A stretch of 10,228 nucleotides of DNA from Clostridia bacterium (GTDB lineage: Bacteria > Bacillota > Clostridia > Oscillospirales > CAG-272), in assembly GCA_017518025.1 (NCBI GenBank), contig JAFWWR010000070.1:1-10228 (forward strand), given 5' to 3'. Position numbers and translations under genes: made by a program. Under the pieces are notes generated by a model. The model saw nothing but the letters and a program-made list of their open reading frames with translations. It was not told where the DNA came from and did no database searches. This document shows positions 1 through 6,873 of the stretch, in pieces; the stretch's first letter is position 1, and each line of letters starts with the position of its first letter.

Positions 1-2160
1 GCCGATGGGCAGGACCCGCCCCGTCAGGGTGATCTCGCCGGTCATGGCTGTATCGCACCGCACGCGCCGTCCGGTCAGAGTGCTGACGAGAGACGATACG
101 ATGGTGACGCCCGCGGACGGACCGTCCTTCGGAACGGCGCCCTCGGGAACGTGGATATGTATGTCGCGCGTCTTGTAGAAATTCGCGTCCACGCAAAGCT
201 CCTCGGAGTGCGCGCGTATATAGCTGACGGCGATCTTCGCCGATTCCTTCATCACGTCGCCGAGAGTACCGGTCAGCTCCAGCTTGCCGGTCCCCTCCAT
301 GACGGCGGTCTCTATCTTCAGCACGTCGCCGCCGACCTCTGTATAGGCGAGACCATTGACCACTCCCACGGGATCGGTCTTATACATGTCGTCGTCCACG
401 AAGCGGCGGCCGCCCAGCATCCGGCCCACTTCCTCGCGGTCCACCGTGACGGTCTTCGCCTCCTCCGACGCGATCTTCCTCGCCGCCTTGCGGCAGATGG
501 AGGAGATCTCTCTCTCGAGGTTGCGGACGCCGGATTCTCTCGTGTATCCGTCGATAAGCTCGCTTATGGCGTCGTCCTTTATCCTGCACGTTCTCCCCGT
601 AAGCCCGTGCCTCTTCAGCTGCTTCGGCACCAGGAACCGCTTCGCGATATCCATCTTTTCTGTGGGAGTGTAGGTGTGCAGCTCGATGATCTCCATCCTG
701 TCGATCAGCGGAGCGGGGACGGTCTCAAGAGTGTTCGCCGTGGCGATGAACACGCAGTCGGAGAGATCCACCGGGATCTCCACGAAGTGGTCGCGGAACG
801 CCTTGTTCTGCTCGCCGTCCAGCACCTCCAGCAGAGCGGAGGACGGGTCGCCGTGGATGTCGCTGCCCAGCTTGTCGACTTCGTCGAGCTGGATCAGCGG
901 ATTCATGACTCCCGCGTCGATGATGGCGTTTATGATCCTGCCGGGCATGGAGCCGATGTAGGTCTTCCTGTGGCCGCGGATGTCGGACTCGTCTCTCACG
1001 CCCCCGAGGGAGATGCGGACGTATTTCCGCTTCATGGCTCGGGCGATGGAGATGCCGAGGGACGTCTTTCCCACTCCGGGCGGCCCCACGAAGCACAGGA
1101 TCTGATTTTTCAACTCGGGATTCAGTTTCTTCACGGCCAGGTATTCGACGATGCGGTCTTTTATGTCGGTGAGTCCCGAGTGATCCGCGTCGAGGATCTT
1201 CTTCGCCGCGGCGATATTCAGCCGGTCGGACGTGGTTTTGCCCCAGGGAATGTCGAGGCAAACGTCGAGATAATTTCGCGATACGGTGGCCTCGGGGGAG
1301 CCGAAGGGAGTCTTCGCCAGACGGCTCACCTCTTTGAGCAGTTTTTTCTTCACTTCCTCGGGCATGACGGCGGACTCGATCTTCTCGTAGTACTCCGCCA
1401 CGTCGTCGGAGGAGTCGATCCCCAGCTCGCTCTGGATCACCTTCATCTGCTCCCGCAGGTAGTAATCACGCTGGTTTTCGTCCATCTGCTCCTTGACCTT
1501 CTTGTGTATCTGCATTTCGGTCTTGAGCAGCTTCGTCTCGTTTTCCAGCAGAACGGTCACAAGCTCCAGCCGCTTCATGGGGTCGATGCATTCCAGCACT
1601 TCCTGCTTGTCCTGATAACGCACCAGGGCTCCTGCGGCGATGAAGTCCGCCATCTGACCGGGGTTCTTGACGGACCGCGCGGCGGCGGTCATATCGGAGG
1701 ACACGGAAGGAAGGTAGTTCAGTATGGTGCTCAGCGCCGACGTCGCCTCGCGCATGAGCGCCTCGGCTCTCACGTCGGAGGGGGTGTGGTCGCTGGTCAT
1801 CATTTTAGACATGACCTCGGCGGTAAAGTACCCGCCGGACTCGAACAGGGAAGTGACGATGCCGCGGCAAACGCCCTCCGCGATTACACGGACGGTCCCC
1901 TCGGGGGTTTTCAGCGTGTGCCTGATCTTGGAGATGCATCCCGTTTTGTAGAGATCGGCGGCGGTGGGATCGTCCACGGCGATATCCTTCTGTGACACCA
2001 GAAGAACGTACATATCGCCGTCAAGGGCGGCGTTCGCCGCGTTTATGGAGATCTCCCGCTGCAGCTCAAAGTTGATGGGCGTCCCGGGGAACGCCACCAG
2101 TCCCCTGAGAGGGATCACCGGGAGAGTCAGACTGTCGATTTTTTCAAAATACTTGGGCAT
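1..2160 (-). CDS. lon: ATP-dependent protease Lon (LonA type), C-terminal end beyond the window
   Basis: Cytosolic AAA+ serine protease that unfolds and degrades damaged or regulatory proteins. Translating the minus strand from the ATG at 2160 gives 720 uninterrupted codons. Residues 1 to about 200 form the LonN substrate-binding domain, with the early LPVIPLRG motif. A charged helical segment follows (about 200-300). The AAA+ module has Walker A GPPGVGKT at residues 359-366 and Walker B QLDEVDK with D426/E427. The protease domain shows DGPSAG with the catalytic Ser682, close to Ser679 of E. coli Lon. The frame runs off the left edge at PIG (residue 720), so the catalytic Lys, expected near residue 725, and roughly the last 60-90 residues are not visible. 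The start is supported by an AGGAAA ribosome binding site 8 nt upstream and by alignment of the N-terminus with the family. The gene is divergent from the lipoprotein genes. I saw no CIRCE-type heat-shock operator upstream. Confidence 0.97.
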   Translation of the reverse strand, partial: MPKYFEKIDSLTLPVIPLRGLVAFPGTPINFELQREISINAANAALDGDMYVLLVSQKDIAVDDPTAADLYKTGCISKIRHTLKTPEGTVRVIAEGVCRGIVTSLFESGGYFTAEVMSKMMTSDHTPSDVRAEALMREATSALSTILNYLPSVSSDMTAAARSVKNPGQMADFIAAGALVRYQDKQEVLECIDPMKRLELVTVLLENETKLLKTEMQIHKKVKEQMDENQRDYYLREQMKVIQSELGIDSSDDVAEYYEKIESAVMPEEVKKKLLKEVSRLAKTPFGSPEATVSRNYLDVCLDIPWGKTTSDRLNIAAAKKILDADHSGLTDIKDRIVEYLAVKKLNPELKNQILCFVGPPGVGKTSLGISIARAMKRKYVRISLGGVRDESDIRGHRKTYIGSMPGRIINAIIDAGVMNPLIQLDEVDKLGSDIHGDPSSALLEVLDGEQNKAFRDHFVEIPVDLSDCVFIATANTLETVPAPLIDRMEIIELHTYTPTEKMDIAKRFLVPKQLKRHGLTGRTCRIKDDAISELIDGYTRESGVRNLEREISSICRKAARKIASEEAKTVTVDREEVGRMLGGRRFVDDDMYKTDPVGVVNGLAYTEVGGDVLKIETAVMEGTGKLELTGTLGDVMKESAKIAVSYIRAHSEELCVDANFYKTRDIHIHVPEGAVPKDGPSAGVTIVSSLVSTLTGRRVRCDTAMTGEITLTGRVLPIG

Positions 2161-2215
2161 TGATTGGGTTTCCTTTCACCGGATCTCGCCGGATGGTAAA
2201 ATTCAGTCATCTTAC

Positions 2216-2221
2216 AGTATA
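2216..2221 (-). promoter_or_regulatory. Possible -10 element for lon
   Basis: Read on the minus strand this is TATACT, about 56 nt upstream of the lon ATG and in an AT-rich stretch. No good -35 hexamer lies at 16-18 bp; the TTGAGC upstream is only 10 bp away, and the hexamer at 17 bp is poor. The promoter assignment is therefore weak. The rest of the 217-bp divergent gap (2161-2377) holds the lon leader, an AT-rich middle, and the lipoprotein promoter and leader on the plus strand. Confidence 0.3.
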
Positions 2222-2298
2222 ACACATCGCCGCTCAAAAATCTATATAAATTTATTATTATTTATTAACCCGGGCGCTTCTTTTCTCCGAAAAACCGC

Positions 2299-2327
2299 TT
2301 GCGGATTCCCGCCGGATATGATATAAT
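2299..2327 (+). promoter_or_regulatory. Sigma-A-type promoter of the first lipoprotein gene
   Basis: The -35 hexamer TTGCGG (2299-2304) and a perfect -10 TATAAT (2322-2327) are separated by exactly 17 bp. The predicted transcription start is near 2333-2335, which gives a leader of about 45 nt. The -10 and the bases downstream closely resemble those of the second lipoprotein promoter (2950-2978). Confidence 0.85.
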
Positions 2328-2335
2328 CCGATCGA

Positions 2336-2352
2336 CCGGGAACGTCCCCCGG
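2336..2352 (+). promoter_or_regulatory. Inverted repeat at the 5' end of the lipoprotein 1 leader
   Basis: CCGGG and CCCGG are separated by 7 nt, starting within about 3 nt of the predicted transcription start. The second lipoprotein leader has the same arms at the same place (2987-3005) with a 9-nt spacer of different sequence. In RNA this would be a 5'-terminal stem-loop that could stabilise the message. In DNA it could be an operator just downstream of the promoter. Conservation of the arms but not the spacer supports function, but only two examples exist here. Confidence 0.45.
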
Positions 2353-2377
2353 AAACGCCGCCCTCGGAGGAACAAAC

Positions 2378-2803
2378 ATGAAAAAGCTTTTCGCAATATT
2401 TTTCGCCTTGCTGATGATCGTCGGGTCTCTCGCCGCCTGCGGCAAAAAAACGCTATCCGGGACCTACGTTCTGAAGACCGTCGACGGAAAGGCCCCGCTC
2501 GACTACTTGGCCGGGGAATACGGTGTGACGAAAGATGACGTCCTCGCCTCTTTGGGAGCCGATGAAAAAGAAGTCAACTCAAACCTCATGACCATGGAGT
2601 TCAGGAAAGACGGCACGGTCGCCGTCGGAGGATTCATGGAGACCTTTTCCGGCAAAGAAAACAGAGTCGGCACGTGGGAGCTGGGGAAGAGACTTGTCGT
2701 TTATCTCGGGGATGAGACGCTTGTGTTCAGGTATGAGGACGGTAAGATCTACGGCGACCTCTCCGGAGAGGGCGATACCGAAATGGTCTTCGTGAAGAAA
2801 TAG
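2378..2803 (+). CDS. Small secreted lipoprotein, first of a tandem pair
   Basis: A 141-residue protein with a type II signal peptide: MKK n-region, hydrophobic core at residues 4-17 and lipobox LAAC with the lipidated Cys at 21. It should be exported and anchored on the outer face of the membrane. The mature part (about 120 residues) opens with SGTYVLKTVDGK. It contains a conserved NSNLMTM segment, a KDGTVAVGG strand and a GTWEL strand, and ends EMVFVKK. The alternating short strands and turns suggest a compact beta-rich, perhaps lipocalin-like, fold; that is inference and I do not recognise a named family. GGAGG at 2366-2370, 7 nt before the ATG, decides the start. It has its own promoter and terminator, so it is a monocistronic unit. 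Its closest relative is the next gene. Function unknown. Confidence 0.9.
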   Translation: MKKLFAIFFALLMIVGSLAACGKKTLSGTYVLKTVDGKAPLDYLAGEYGVTKDDVLASLGADEKEVNSNLMTMEFRKDGTVAVGGFMETFSGKENRVGTWELGKRLVVYLGDETLVFRYEDGKIYGDLSGEGDTEMVFVKK

Positions 2804-2817
2804 TCCGTTGATCGTAT

Positions 2818-2842
2818 AAGGCCGCGACCGCGGCCTTTTTTT
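2818..2842 (+). terminator. Intrinsic terminator after lipoprotein 1
   Basis: An 8-bp stem AAGGCCGC/GCGGCCTT with a GACC loop is followed by a run whose T residues cover 2836-2842. It begins 14 nt after the stop codon and separates the two lipoprotein units. Confidence 0.9.
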
Positions 2843-2949
2843 CGTGCTCCGGCTGAAACCGCGGAAGACGCGGTCTTCGGAAAGAAACAGCCCCGATAGA
2901 GTCACCCCCCGTCGAGCCCGCGTCGTTTCCTCCGCTTTTTCAAAAAGAC

Positions 2950-2978
2950 TTGCAAAAACTCTTCCCGTGTGGTATAAT
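2950..2978 (+). promoter_or_regulatory. Sigma-A-type promoter of the second lipoprotein gene
   Basis: TTGCAA (2950-2955) and TATAAT (2973-2978) are separated by 17 bp. The segment from the -10 into the leader closely matches the first unit: TATAATCCG, then a GACCGGG shortly after. The predicted start is near 2984-2986. Confidence 0.85.
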
Positions 2979-2986
2979 CCGGTTGA

Positions 2987-3005
2987 CCGGGCGCGAAACA
3001 CCCGG
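2987..3005 (+). promoter_or_regulatory. Inverted repeat at the 5' end of the lipoprotein 2 leader
   Basis: CCGGG and CCCGG are separated by 9 nt, 2-3 nt downstream of the predicted transcription start. The position and arms match the element at 2336-2352. Both copies are preceded by GA and followed by GAAA or AAAA. The role, a 5' stem-loop or an operator, is unresolved. Confidence 0.45.
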
Positions 3006-3011
3006 AAAATC

Positions 3012-3446
3012 ATTTTTTTAAGGAGAAAAAAGGCACTCGCGATTCTGTTCGCGGTAGTGATGGTCGTCTGCGTCCTCACCGCCTGCGGATCGAAGACTCC
3101 CTCCGGCACCTACGTCGTAAAGACAATCAACGGCAAATCTCCCATCGACTATTTCACCGAATCGTTCGGTGGAGACAAGGATACCGTTCTTTCCATGCTC
3201 GGCGTTGACGAGAAGGAACTGAACTCCAACCTCATGACCATGACGTTCAAAAAGGACGGAAAGGTCACTGTCGGCGGACTCATGATGACCATGGAAGGCG
3301 AAGGAGAAGCGGAAGGCACCTGGAAGCTCGACGGAACCAAGCTGACTATCACCATCGATGACGAACCCGCGGACTTCAAGTTTGAAAAAGGAAAGATCAT
3401 CGGATCGCCTGATGAAGGCATGGAGATGGTTTTCGCAAAGAAATAA
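3012..3446 (+). CDS. Small secreted lipoprotein, second of a tandem pair, start codon uncertain
   Basis: Paralogue of the preceding lipoprotein, matching over the whole mature region: SGTYVVKT, the NSNLMTM segment, a KDGKVTVGG strand, GTWKL, and a MEMVFAKK end. The lipobox is LTAC. Aligned with copy 1 without gaps, the signal peptide reads xKKALAILFA..., where x, the expected ATG, is an AGA codon at 3024-3026. No ATG, GTG or TTG lies in this frame between the predicted transcription start and the lipobox, apart from a GTG and ATG deep inside the hydrophobic core. I give ATT at 3012 as the nominal start because it yields a sensible basic n-region (FLRRKK) of 144 residues in total, but an AAGGAG at 3020-3025 lies downstream of it. 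The frame is open up to a GTG at 2844, but that lies upstream of the promoter. The gene may use a rare start, may have lost its start by a short deletion, or may contain a sequence error. The body looks intact. Confidence 0.7.
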   Translation: MFLRRKKALAILFAVVMVVCVLTACGSKTPSGTYVVKTINGKSPIDYFTESFGGDKDTVLSMLGVDEKELNSNLMTMTFKKDGKVTVGGLMMTMEGEGEAEGTWKLDGTKLTITIDDEPADFKFEKGKIIGSPDEGMEMVFAKK

Positions 3447-3457
3447 TCAAAGCATCC

Positions 3458-3489
3458 GAAAAAGACCGCCGCCGCGGTCTTTTTCTTTT
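3458..3489 (+). terminator. Intrinsic terminator after lipoprotein 2
   Basis: A perfect 12-bp stem, GAAAAAGACCGC paired with GCGGTCTTTTTC, closes a CGCC loop (3458-3485) and is followed by TTTT. It begins 11 nt after the stop codon. The A-rich 5' arm means it may also work for transcripts coming from the right. Confidence 0.9.
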
Positions 3490-3508
3490 GCGGGAGAGCA
3501 ACTCGCGG

Positions 3509-3537
3509 TTGACATCAGACGGGGGATAGGGTAAAAT
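3509..3537 (+). promoter_or_regulatory. Sigma-A-type promoter of the GNAT-rqcH transcript
   Basis: A consensus -35 TTGACA (3509-3514) and -10 TAAAAT (3532-3537) are separated by 17 bp, giving a leader of about 40 nt. It is the only good promoter I see ahead of the four genes that follow. Confidence 0.85.
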
Positions 3538-3553
3538 TGTATTTGAAAAATCT

Positions 3554-3568
3554 CCCCGTCCGGCGGGG
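3554..3568 (+). promoter_or_regulatory. Leader hairpin just upstream of the GNAT ribosome binding site
   Basis: CCCCG and CGGGG pair around a TCCGG loop. The stem ends three nucleotides before the GGAGG at 3572-3576. CTCC at 3552-3555 could alternatively pair with the GGAG of the ribosome binding site. It could modulate translation, but such short GC hairpins also arise by chance in GC-rich DNA. Confidence 0.3.
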
Positions 3569-3583
3569 GTTGGAGGACGTAAT

Positions 3584-4255
3584 ATGGAAATCAGGATCGT
3601 GACCGACAAAGAGGCGGAGATCACCGCTCTGTCTGAGGACACAGCTTTTGCCGTTCCCGTTGAAATCACGGTGCCTTCCGGCTCGGAATGCGCCGTTCTC
3701 ACCGTTTTCCCGTCCGTTTCGAACGCGGCGGAGCTCGCCGCGGATCCGCGCCGCGATCCCCTCGGAGAGGATACCGTCCGCGCTCTCGCGGACGTGACCG
3801 GGCCCCTGATGAAAAACGCCGGGTATTCCGACCCTCCCGAGGTGTTTCGCACCGTCGGATTTATTTCGCCCGACGGATATGATGCTGAAACGATCCTCCC
3901 CGACGGCGCCTCGCTTGAAGAAAGGACCGAAGACGGCTCGCCCGCCGTATCGGTTTTCGCGGGCGGCAGGGAAGTATCCCGGGCGTCGGTGAACGATATC
4001 GACGCCGGAGACGACGCGGTGGAGATCTATACGGAGACCGATCCGGGCTGCCGGAATCTCGGTTACGCCACCGCCTGCGTCGTCCGCCTCGTCAAAACTC
4101 TGACCGGCGCGGGAAAACGCGTGCGCTACGTCTGCGACGAGGGCAACGCCCCGTCGATCCGCGTGGCGGAAAAGGCGGGCCTCGTTCCGGAGTACCGGAG
4201 CGCGGCGATAGTATATTACAGACCGGAAGGGGGACGGGACAGAAATGGCGTTTGA
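3584..4255 (+). CDS. GNAT-family N-acetyltransferase-like protein
   Basis: A 223-residue cytosolic protein. The C-terminal half carries the GNAT signature. A strand rich in acidic residues (VEIYTETDPG) leads to an acetyl-CoA pyrophosphate-binding loop of the R-x-x-G-x-A type (R157, G160, A162) and a helix. A strand then leads into N188-APSIRVAEKAGL, the usual motif B, and a final YY near the end. Residues 1 to about 110 do not match a GNAT pattern I recognise and may be a divergent half or a substrate-binding domain. The acetylated substrate cannot be told from the sequence. GGAGG 7 nt before the ATG supports the start. The last 11 bp overlap the start of rqcH, which implies translational coupling and stable co-expression with the ribosome quality control factor. 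Confidence 0.82.
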   Translation: MEIRIVTDKEAEITALSEDTAFAVPVEITVPSGSECAVLTVFPSVSNAAELAADPRRDPLGEDTVRALADVTGPLMKNAGYSDPPEVFRTVGFISPDGYDAETILPDGASLEERTEDGSPAVSVFAGGREVSRASVNDIDAGDDAVEIYTETDPGCRNLGYATACVVRLVKTLTGAGKRVRYVCDEGNAPSIRVAEKAGLVPEYRSAAIVYYRPEGGRDRNGV

Positions 4256-6008
4256 CGCCTGTATGCTCAGCGCCGTGCTGAGAGAAATAAACGACTCCGC
4301 CGCAGGCGGCCGGGTCGACAAAATATGGCAGCCCGAGAGGGACGAGACCGTCTTCGCGATCCGCTCCGCGGGCCGCGACCTGCGCCTTCTTATCGATTCC
4401 GGCTCGTCCACCCCGAGGATGAACCTCAGCGGCATGAAGCCGGAAAATCCCGCCGCCCCGCCCATGTTCTGTATGCTTCTCCGTAAGCACTTTTCCGGAG
4501 CGAGATTTCTCCGGGCCTTCCAGCCGACCTTTGACCGGGTGGCGTGCCTCGTTTTCGAGTGCCGCGACGAGATGGGATTCAAAACCGAAAAAACGCTTGT
4601 CGCCGAGATCATGGGGAAATACAGTAACCTCATCGTCGCAGAGGGCGGCGATCCCGACGACCTGAAGATAATAGGAGTTCTCAAGCCCATAGATTTTTCC
4701 GCCAGCCGTATTAGGCAGCTTATGCCGGGGATGAAATACGTCCTTCCGCCGTCTCAGGACAAGCTCGACCCGACCGCCGCCGACGCGGAGACGTTCAACC
4801 GGGCCGCAAGAGAGGCGGACCCGTCTTCCGCCGCTGAGAAATTCATCACCGGAATGTTCTCCGGTATCGCAAAGTCCACGGCGCGCGAGATCGCGTACCG
4901 CGCCTCCGGTGACCCGTCAGTCACACTCGGCGGGTGCGGGAACAGACTCCGCGACGAGTTTCTCGCTCTTTTCCGCGATCTGCGGGAGGGGAATTTTTCG
5001 CCCACCGTGGTATTCGACGGCGACGGCAAACCGGTGGAGTATTCTTTCACCGATCTGACGCAGTACGGGCCCGACGCGAAAAAGGAACGGTTTGATACGG
5101 TCGGCGCCATGATCGACGCGTTTTACGGCCGCCGCGCCGAAAAGGAGCGGCTCCGCCGACGCGCCGCGGATATCCTGCGGATCCTGTCAAACGCCGAGGC
5201 GCGGATCGAGAAGAAAAAGGCGCTCCAGCAGGAGGAGCTTCTGAACTGCGAGAACGGCGAGACCTATAAACTTTGGGGCGACCTTATTACGGCGAATATG
5301 TACGCCCTGCGGCGCGGCATGACCTCCGCGTCGCTGCCGAACTGGTACGGGCACGGGGAGGCCGTCGAGGTCCCGCTCTCTGAGCGGATGACTCCGGCGC
5401 AGAACGCCCAGGCGTATTATAAGAAATACACGAAATCCAAGACTGCGAAGATCCACCTGACGGACCAGCTCGAGCGTGACGGGAGGGAACTTGAATACGT
5501 CCGGTCGGTCCTTGATATGCTGTCACGCGCGAAGACAGAGGCGGAGCTGTCCGAGATACGGGCGGAGCTCTTCGAGAGCGGTTACGCCTCGAAGATGAAG
5601 AACTACGTCCCGCCGAAAAAACGGGCTCCGATGATCGCGAAGTACGAGACCTCGGACGGCAGGCAGGTGCTCTGCGGGAAGAACAACGTGGCGAACGATC
5701 ACCTTACGATGAAGCAGGCGGGCCGGTCCGATATGTGGCTCCACGTGAAAGATTACCCCGGCTCCCACGTGGTGATGGAGATGTTTCCCGGCGAGGAGGA
5801 GCCGCCGTCTGACGCGCTTTACGAGGCGGCGCTCATCGCGGCGCATAACTCAAAGCTTGCGGACAGTCACACCGTCCCCGTGGACTACACTTTGGTGAAA
5901 AACGTGAAGAAGCCCTCAGGCGCAAAGCCCGGTTTCGTGATATACCGCACCAACAGAACGGTTTACGTCGATCCCGACCCGGAACGGGTGGAGAAGATGG
6001 CAAGATAA
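4245..6008 (+). CDS. rqcH: RqcH, NFACT-family ribosome quality control Ala-tailing factor
   Basis: A 587-residue homologue of bacterial RqcH (formerly annotated as fibronectin-binding protein FbpA), related to eukaryotic Rqc2/NEMF. RqcH binds obstructed 50S subunits carrying peptidyl-tRNA and recruits tRNA-Ala to add C-terminal alanine tails that mark the nascent chain for degradation. Domains in order: NFACT-N (about 1-180) with the conserved D97-R98 pair, at the position reported as essential in Bacillus subtilis RqcH; a helix-hairpin-helix-like segment (about 195-225); charged helical coiled-coil stretches (about 285-335 and 400-445); and NFACT-R (about 465-575) with GKNNVANDHLT, DMWLHVKDYPGSHVV and a late VDYT strand. 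The length is typical. The ATG lies 10 nt after an AAGGGGGA ribosome binding site inside the end of the GNAT gene. Only 43 bp separate it from the next gene, with no terminator. Identification is firm; use of Ala-tails in this organism is inferred from the family. Confidence 0.95.
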   Translation: MAFDACMLSAVLREINDSAAGGRVDKIWQPERDETVFAIRSAGRDLRLLIDSGSSTPRMNLSGMKPENPAAPPMFCMLLRKHFSGARFLRAFQPTFDRVACLVFECRDEMGFKTEKTLVAEIMGKYSNLIVAEGGDPDDLKIIGVLKPIDFSASRIRQLMPGMKYVLPPSQDKLDPTAADAETFNRAAREADPSSAAEKFITGMFSGIAKSTAREIAYRASGDPSVTLGGCGNRLRDEFLALFRDLREGNFSPTVVFDGDGKPVEYSFTDLTQYGPDAKKERFDTVGAMIDAFYGRRAEKERLRRRAADILRILSNAEARIEKKKALQQEELLNCENGETYKLWGDLITANMYALRRGMTSASLPNWYGHGEAVEVPLSERMTPAQNAQAYYKKYTKSKTAKIHLTDQLERDGRELEYVRSVLDMLSRAKTEAELSEIRAELFESGYASKMKNYVPPKKRAPMIAKYETSDGRQVLCGKNNVANDHLTMKQAGRSDMWLHVKDYPGSHVVMEMFPGEEEPPSDALYEAALIAAHNSKLADSHTVPVDYTLVKNVKKPSGAKPGFVIYRTNRTVYVDPDPERVEKMAR

Positions 6009-6051
6009 TTCGGAAGCGACTTTGTTCGACAAACGACTAAGGAGGAACAAT

Positions 6052-6840
6052 ATGTCGAAGAATATAGGCAATTACCGAAATGACGCGGACTTTGAAATAA
6101 AGGTTGGAGAAGGTGTGTATTGGGTACCCGTTTGTTCTCTCGGGAAAACCCGATATACAAATGCGGAAATGAGCGCGTTTCTTGAACTTACTCCCGAGGA
6201 AAAACGGGAGAGGATAGGTAATCTCTACGAAGCTGTCCAGTTGTTTCAGCTTTCGCGTTTTGAGGGTGTGTTCGACAATGACGATCGTTTTGTCGACGGG
6301 TGGCATTGCTCGAAGCATACCGCTCCCCGCGACGCTGTCGCAAATAACCGTGGCTGCTGCGCCACCGACACGAACTGGCTCATGTGGTTTCTCGACGGCA
6401 AGTACGATCACGTCGGCGCGCTGAGTTACGGTCAGCGGGACGGGAACGGACACATCATCTCGCATTTTGTGCACGAAGGCAAGCATTATTTTATCGACAT
6501 GATGATGGCACGGGTCGATTCGGGAGATTTTTTTCCGTGTGAAGGAGCGTCGTATGATGAATGGAAAGCAAAAGAGTGGGCGGGATTTCTGTACAGATGT
6601 GATTCGCCTCTGTGCTTTGCGGGATTCACGGACGAAAAACTCAGAGAAAAGGGAAGACCCACCCCGTTTTTCTACTGCCTGCGCGATAAGGTCACGTGGA
6701 CACTCCTCAAAACTGAACATATCGGGGACGGAAAGCGAATCTTTGCCGTTCCGCCGGAGGACGGTCCGACCGTGATCTGCGTATCGGAGGAATACGGCGC
6801 TTTTGAGATAATGGATCCCCCGCAGGCTGCGCTTTTGTGA
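6052..6840 (+). CDS. Unnamed protein with transglutaminase-like Cys-His-Asp motif
   Basis: A 262-residue protein with no signal peptide or membrane segment, so probably cytosolic. I do not recognise a named family. The centre reads GCCATDTNWLMWFL (Cys102/Cys103 before a helix), then GHIISHFVHEGKHYFID, which offers His134 or His138 and Asp149. That order and spacing (Cys at a helix start, His on a strand, Asp on the next strand) is the pattern of transglutaminase-like/papain-fold proteins, so a peptidase, amidase or transferase role is possible. GGAGG at 6041-6045, 6 nt before the ATG, decides the start over an in-frame TTG at 6022. Base composition is visibly more AT-rich than in the flanking genes, which could mean a different origin. 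It has no promoter or terminator of its own and lies 43 bp after rqcH and 33 bp before the SLH gene. Confidence that it is a real gene is high; the enzyme assignment is tentative. Confidence 0.75.
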   Translation: MSKNIGNYRNDADFEIKVGEGVYWVPVCSLGKTRYTNAEMSAFLELTPEEKRERIGNLYEAVQLFQLSRFEGVFDNDDRFVDGWHCSKHTAPRDAVANNRGCCATDTNWLMWFLDGKYDHVGALSYGQRDGNGHIISHFVHEGKHYFIDMMMARVDSGDFFPCEGASYDEWKAKEWAGFLYRCDSPLCFAGFTDEKLREKGRPTPFFYCLRDKVTWTLLKTEHIGDGKRIFAVPPEDGPTVICVSEEYGAFEIMDPPQAALL

Positions 6841-6873
6841 TTCGAAAAGCCAACAAGGAAAGGAACTTGCGTT

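Noticed and set aside
151..1995. Long plus-strand open frame of 614 codons opposite lon
   Set aside because: It lies wholly antisense to an unmistakable Lon with intact Walker and protease motifs. Its product is low in recognisable motifs and rich in His, Gly, Val and Leu, as expected from reading GC-rich codons backwards. It has no ribosome binding site of note.
2161..2260. Heat-shock operator (CIRCE type) upstream of lon
   Set aside because: I looked for the TTAGCACTC/GAGTGCTAA arms in the divergent region and did not find them.
2864..2878. Small hairpin GAAGAC-GCG-GTCTTC between the lipoprotein units
   Set aside because: The 6-bp stem is not extended and has no T-run or conserved counterpart in the other unit. 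It is compatible with chance.
2844..3011. GTG at 2844 as the start of lipoprotein 2 (200 residues)
   Set aside because: It lies upstream of the strong promoter at 2950-2978 and right after the previous terminator. It would put the lipobox Cys at residue 81 behind a basic, non-signal-like stretch.
3515..4690. Minus-strand open frame of 391 codons across the GNAT gene and the start of rqcH
   Set aside because: It spans two genes with clear family motifs on the other strand and covers their promoter and ribosome binding sites.
6009..6051. Separate promoter for the transglutaminase-like gene in the rqcH-downstream gap
   Set aside because: The 43-bp gap has no -10/-35 pair at suitable spacing, only the ribosome binding site.
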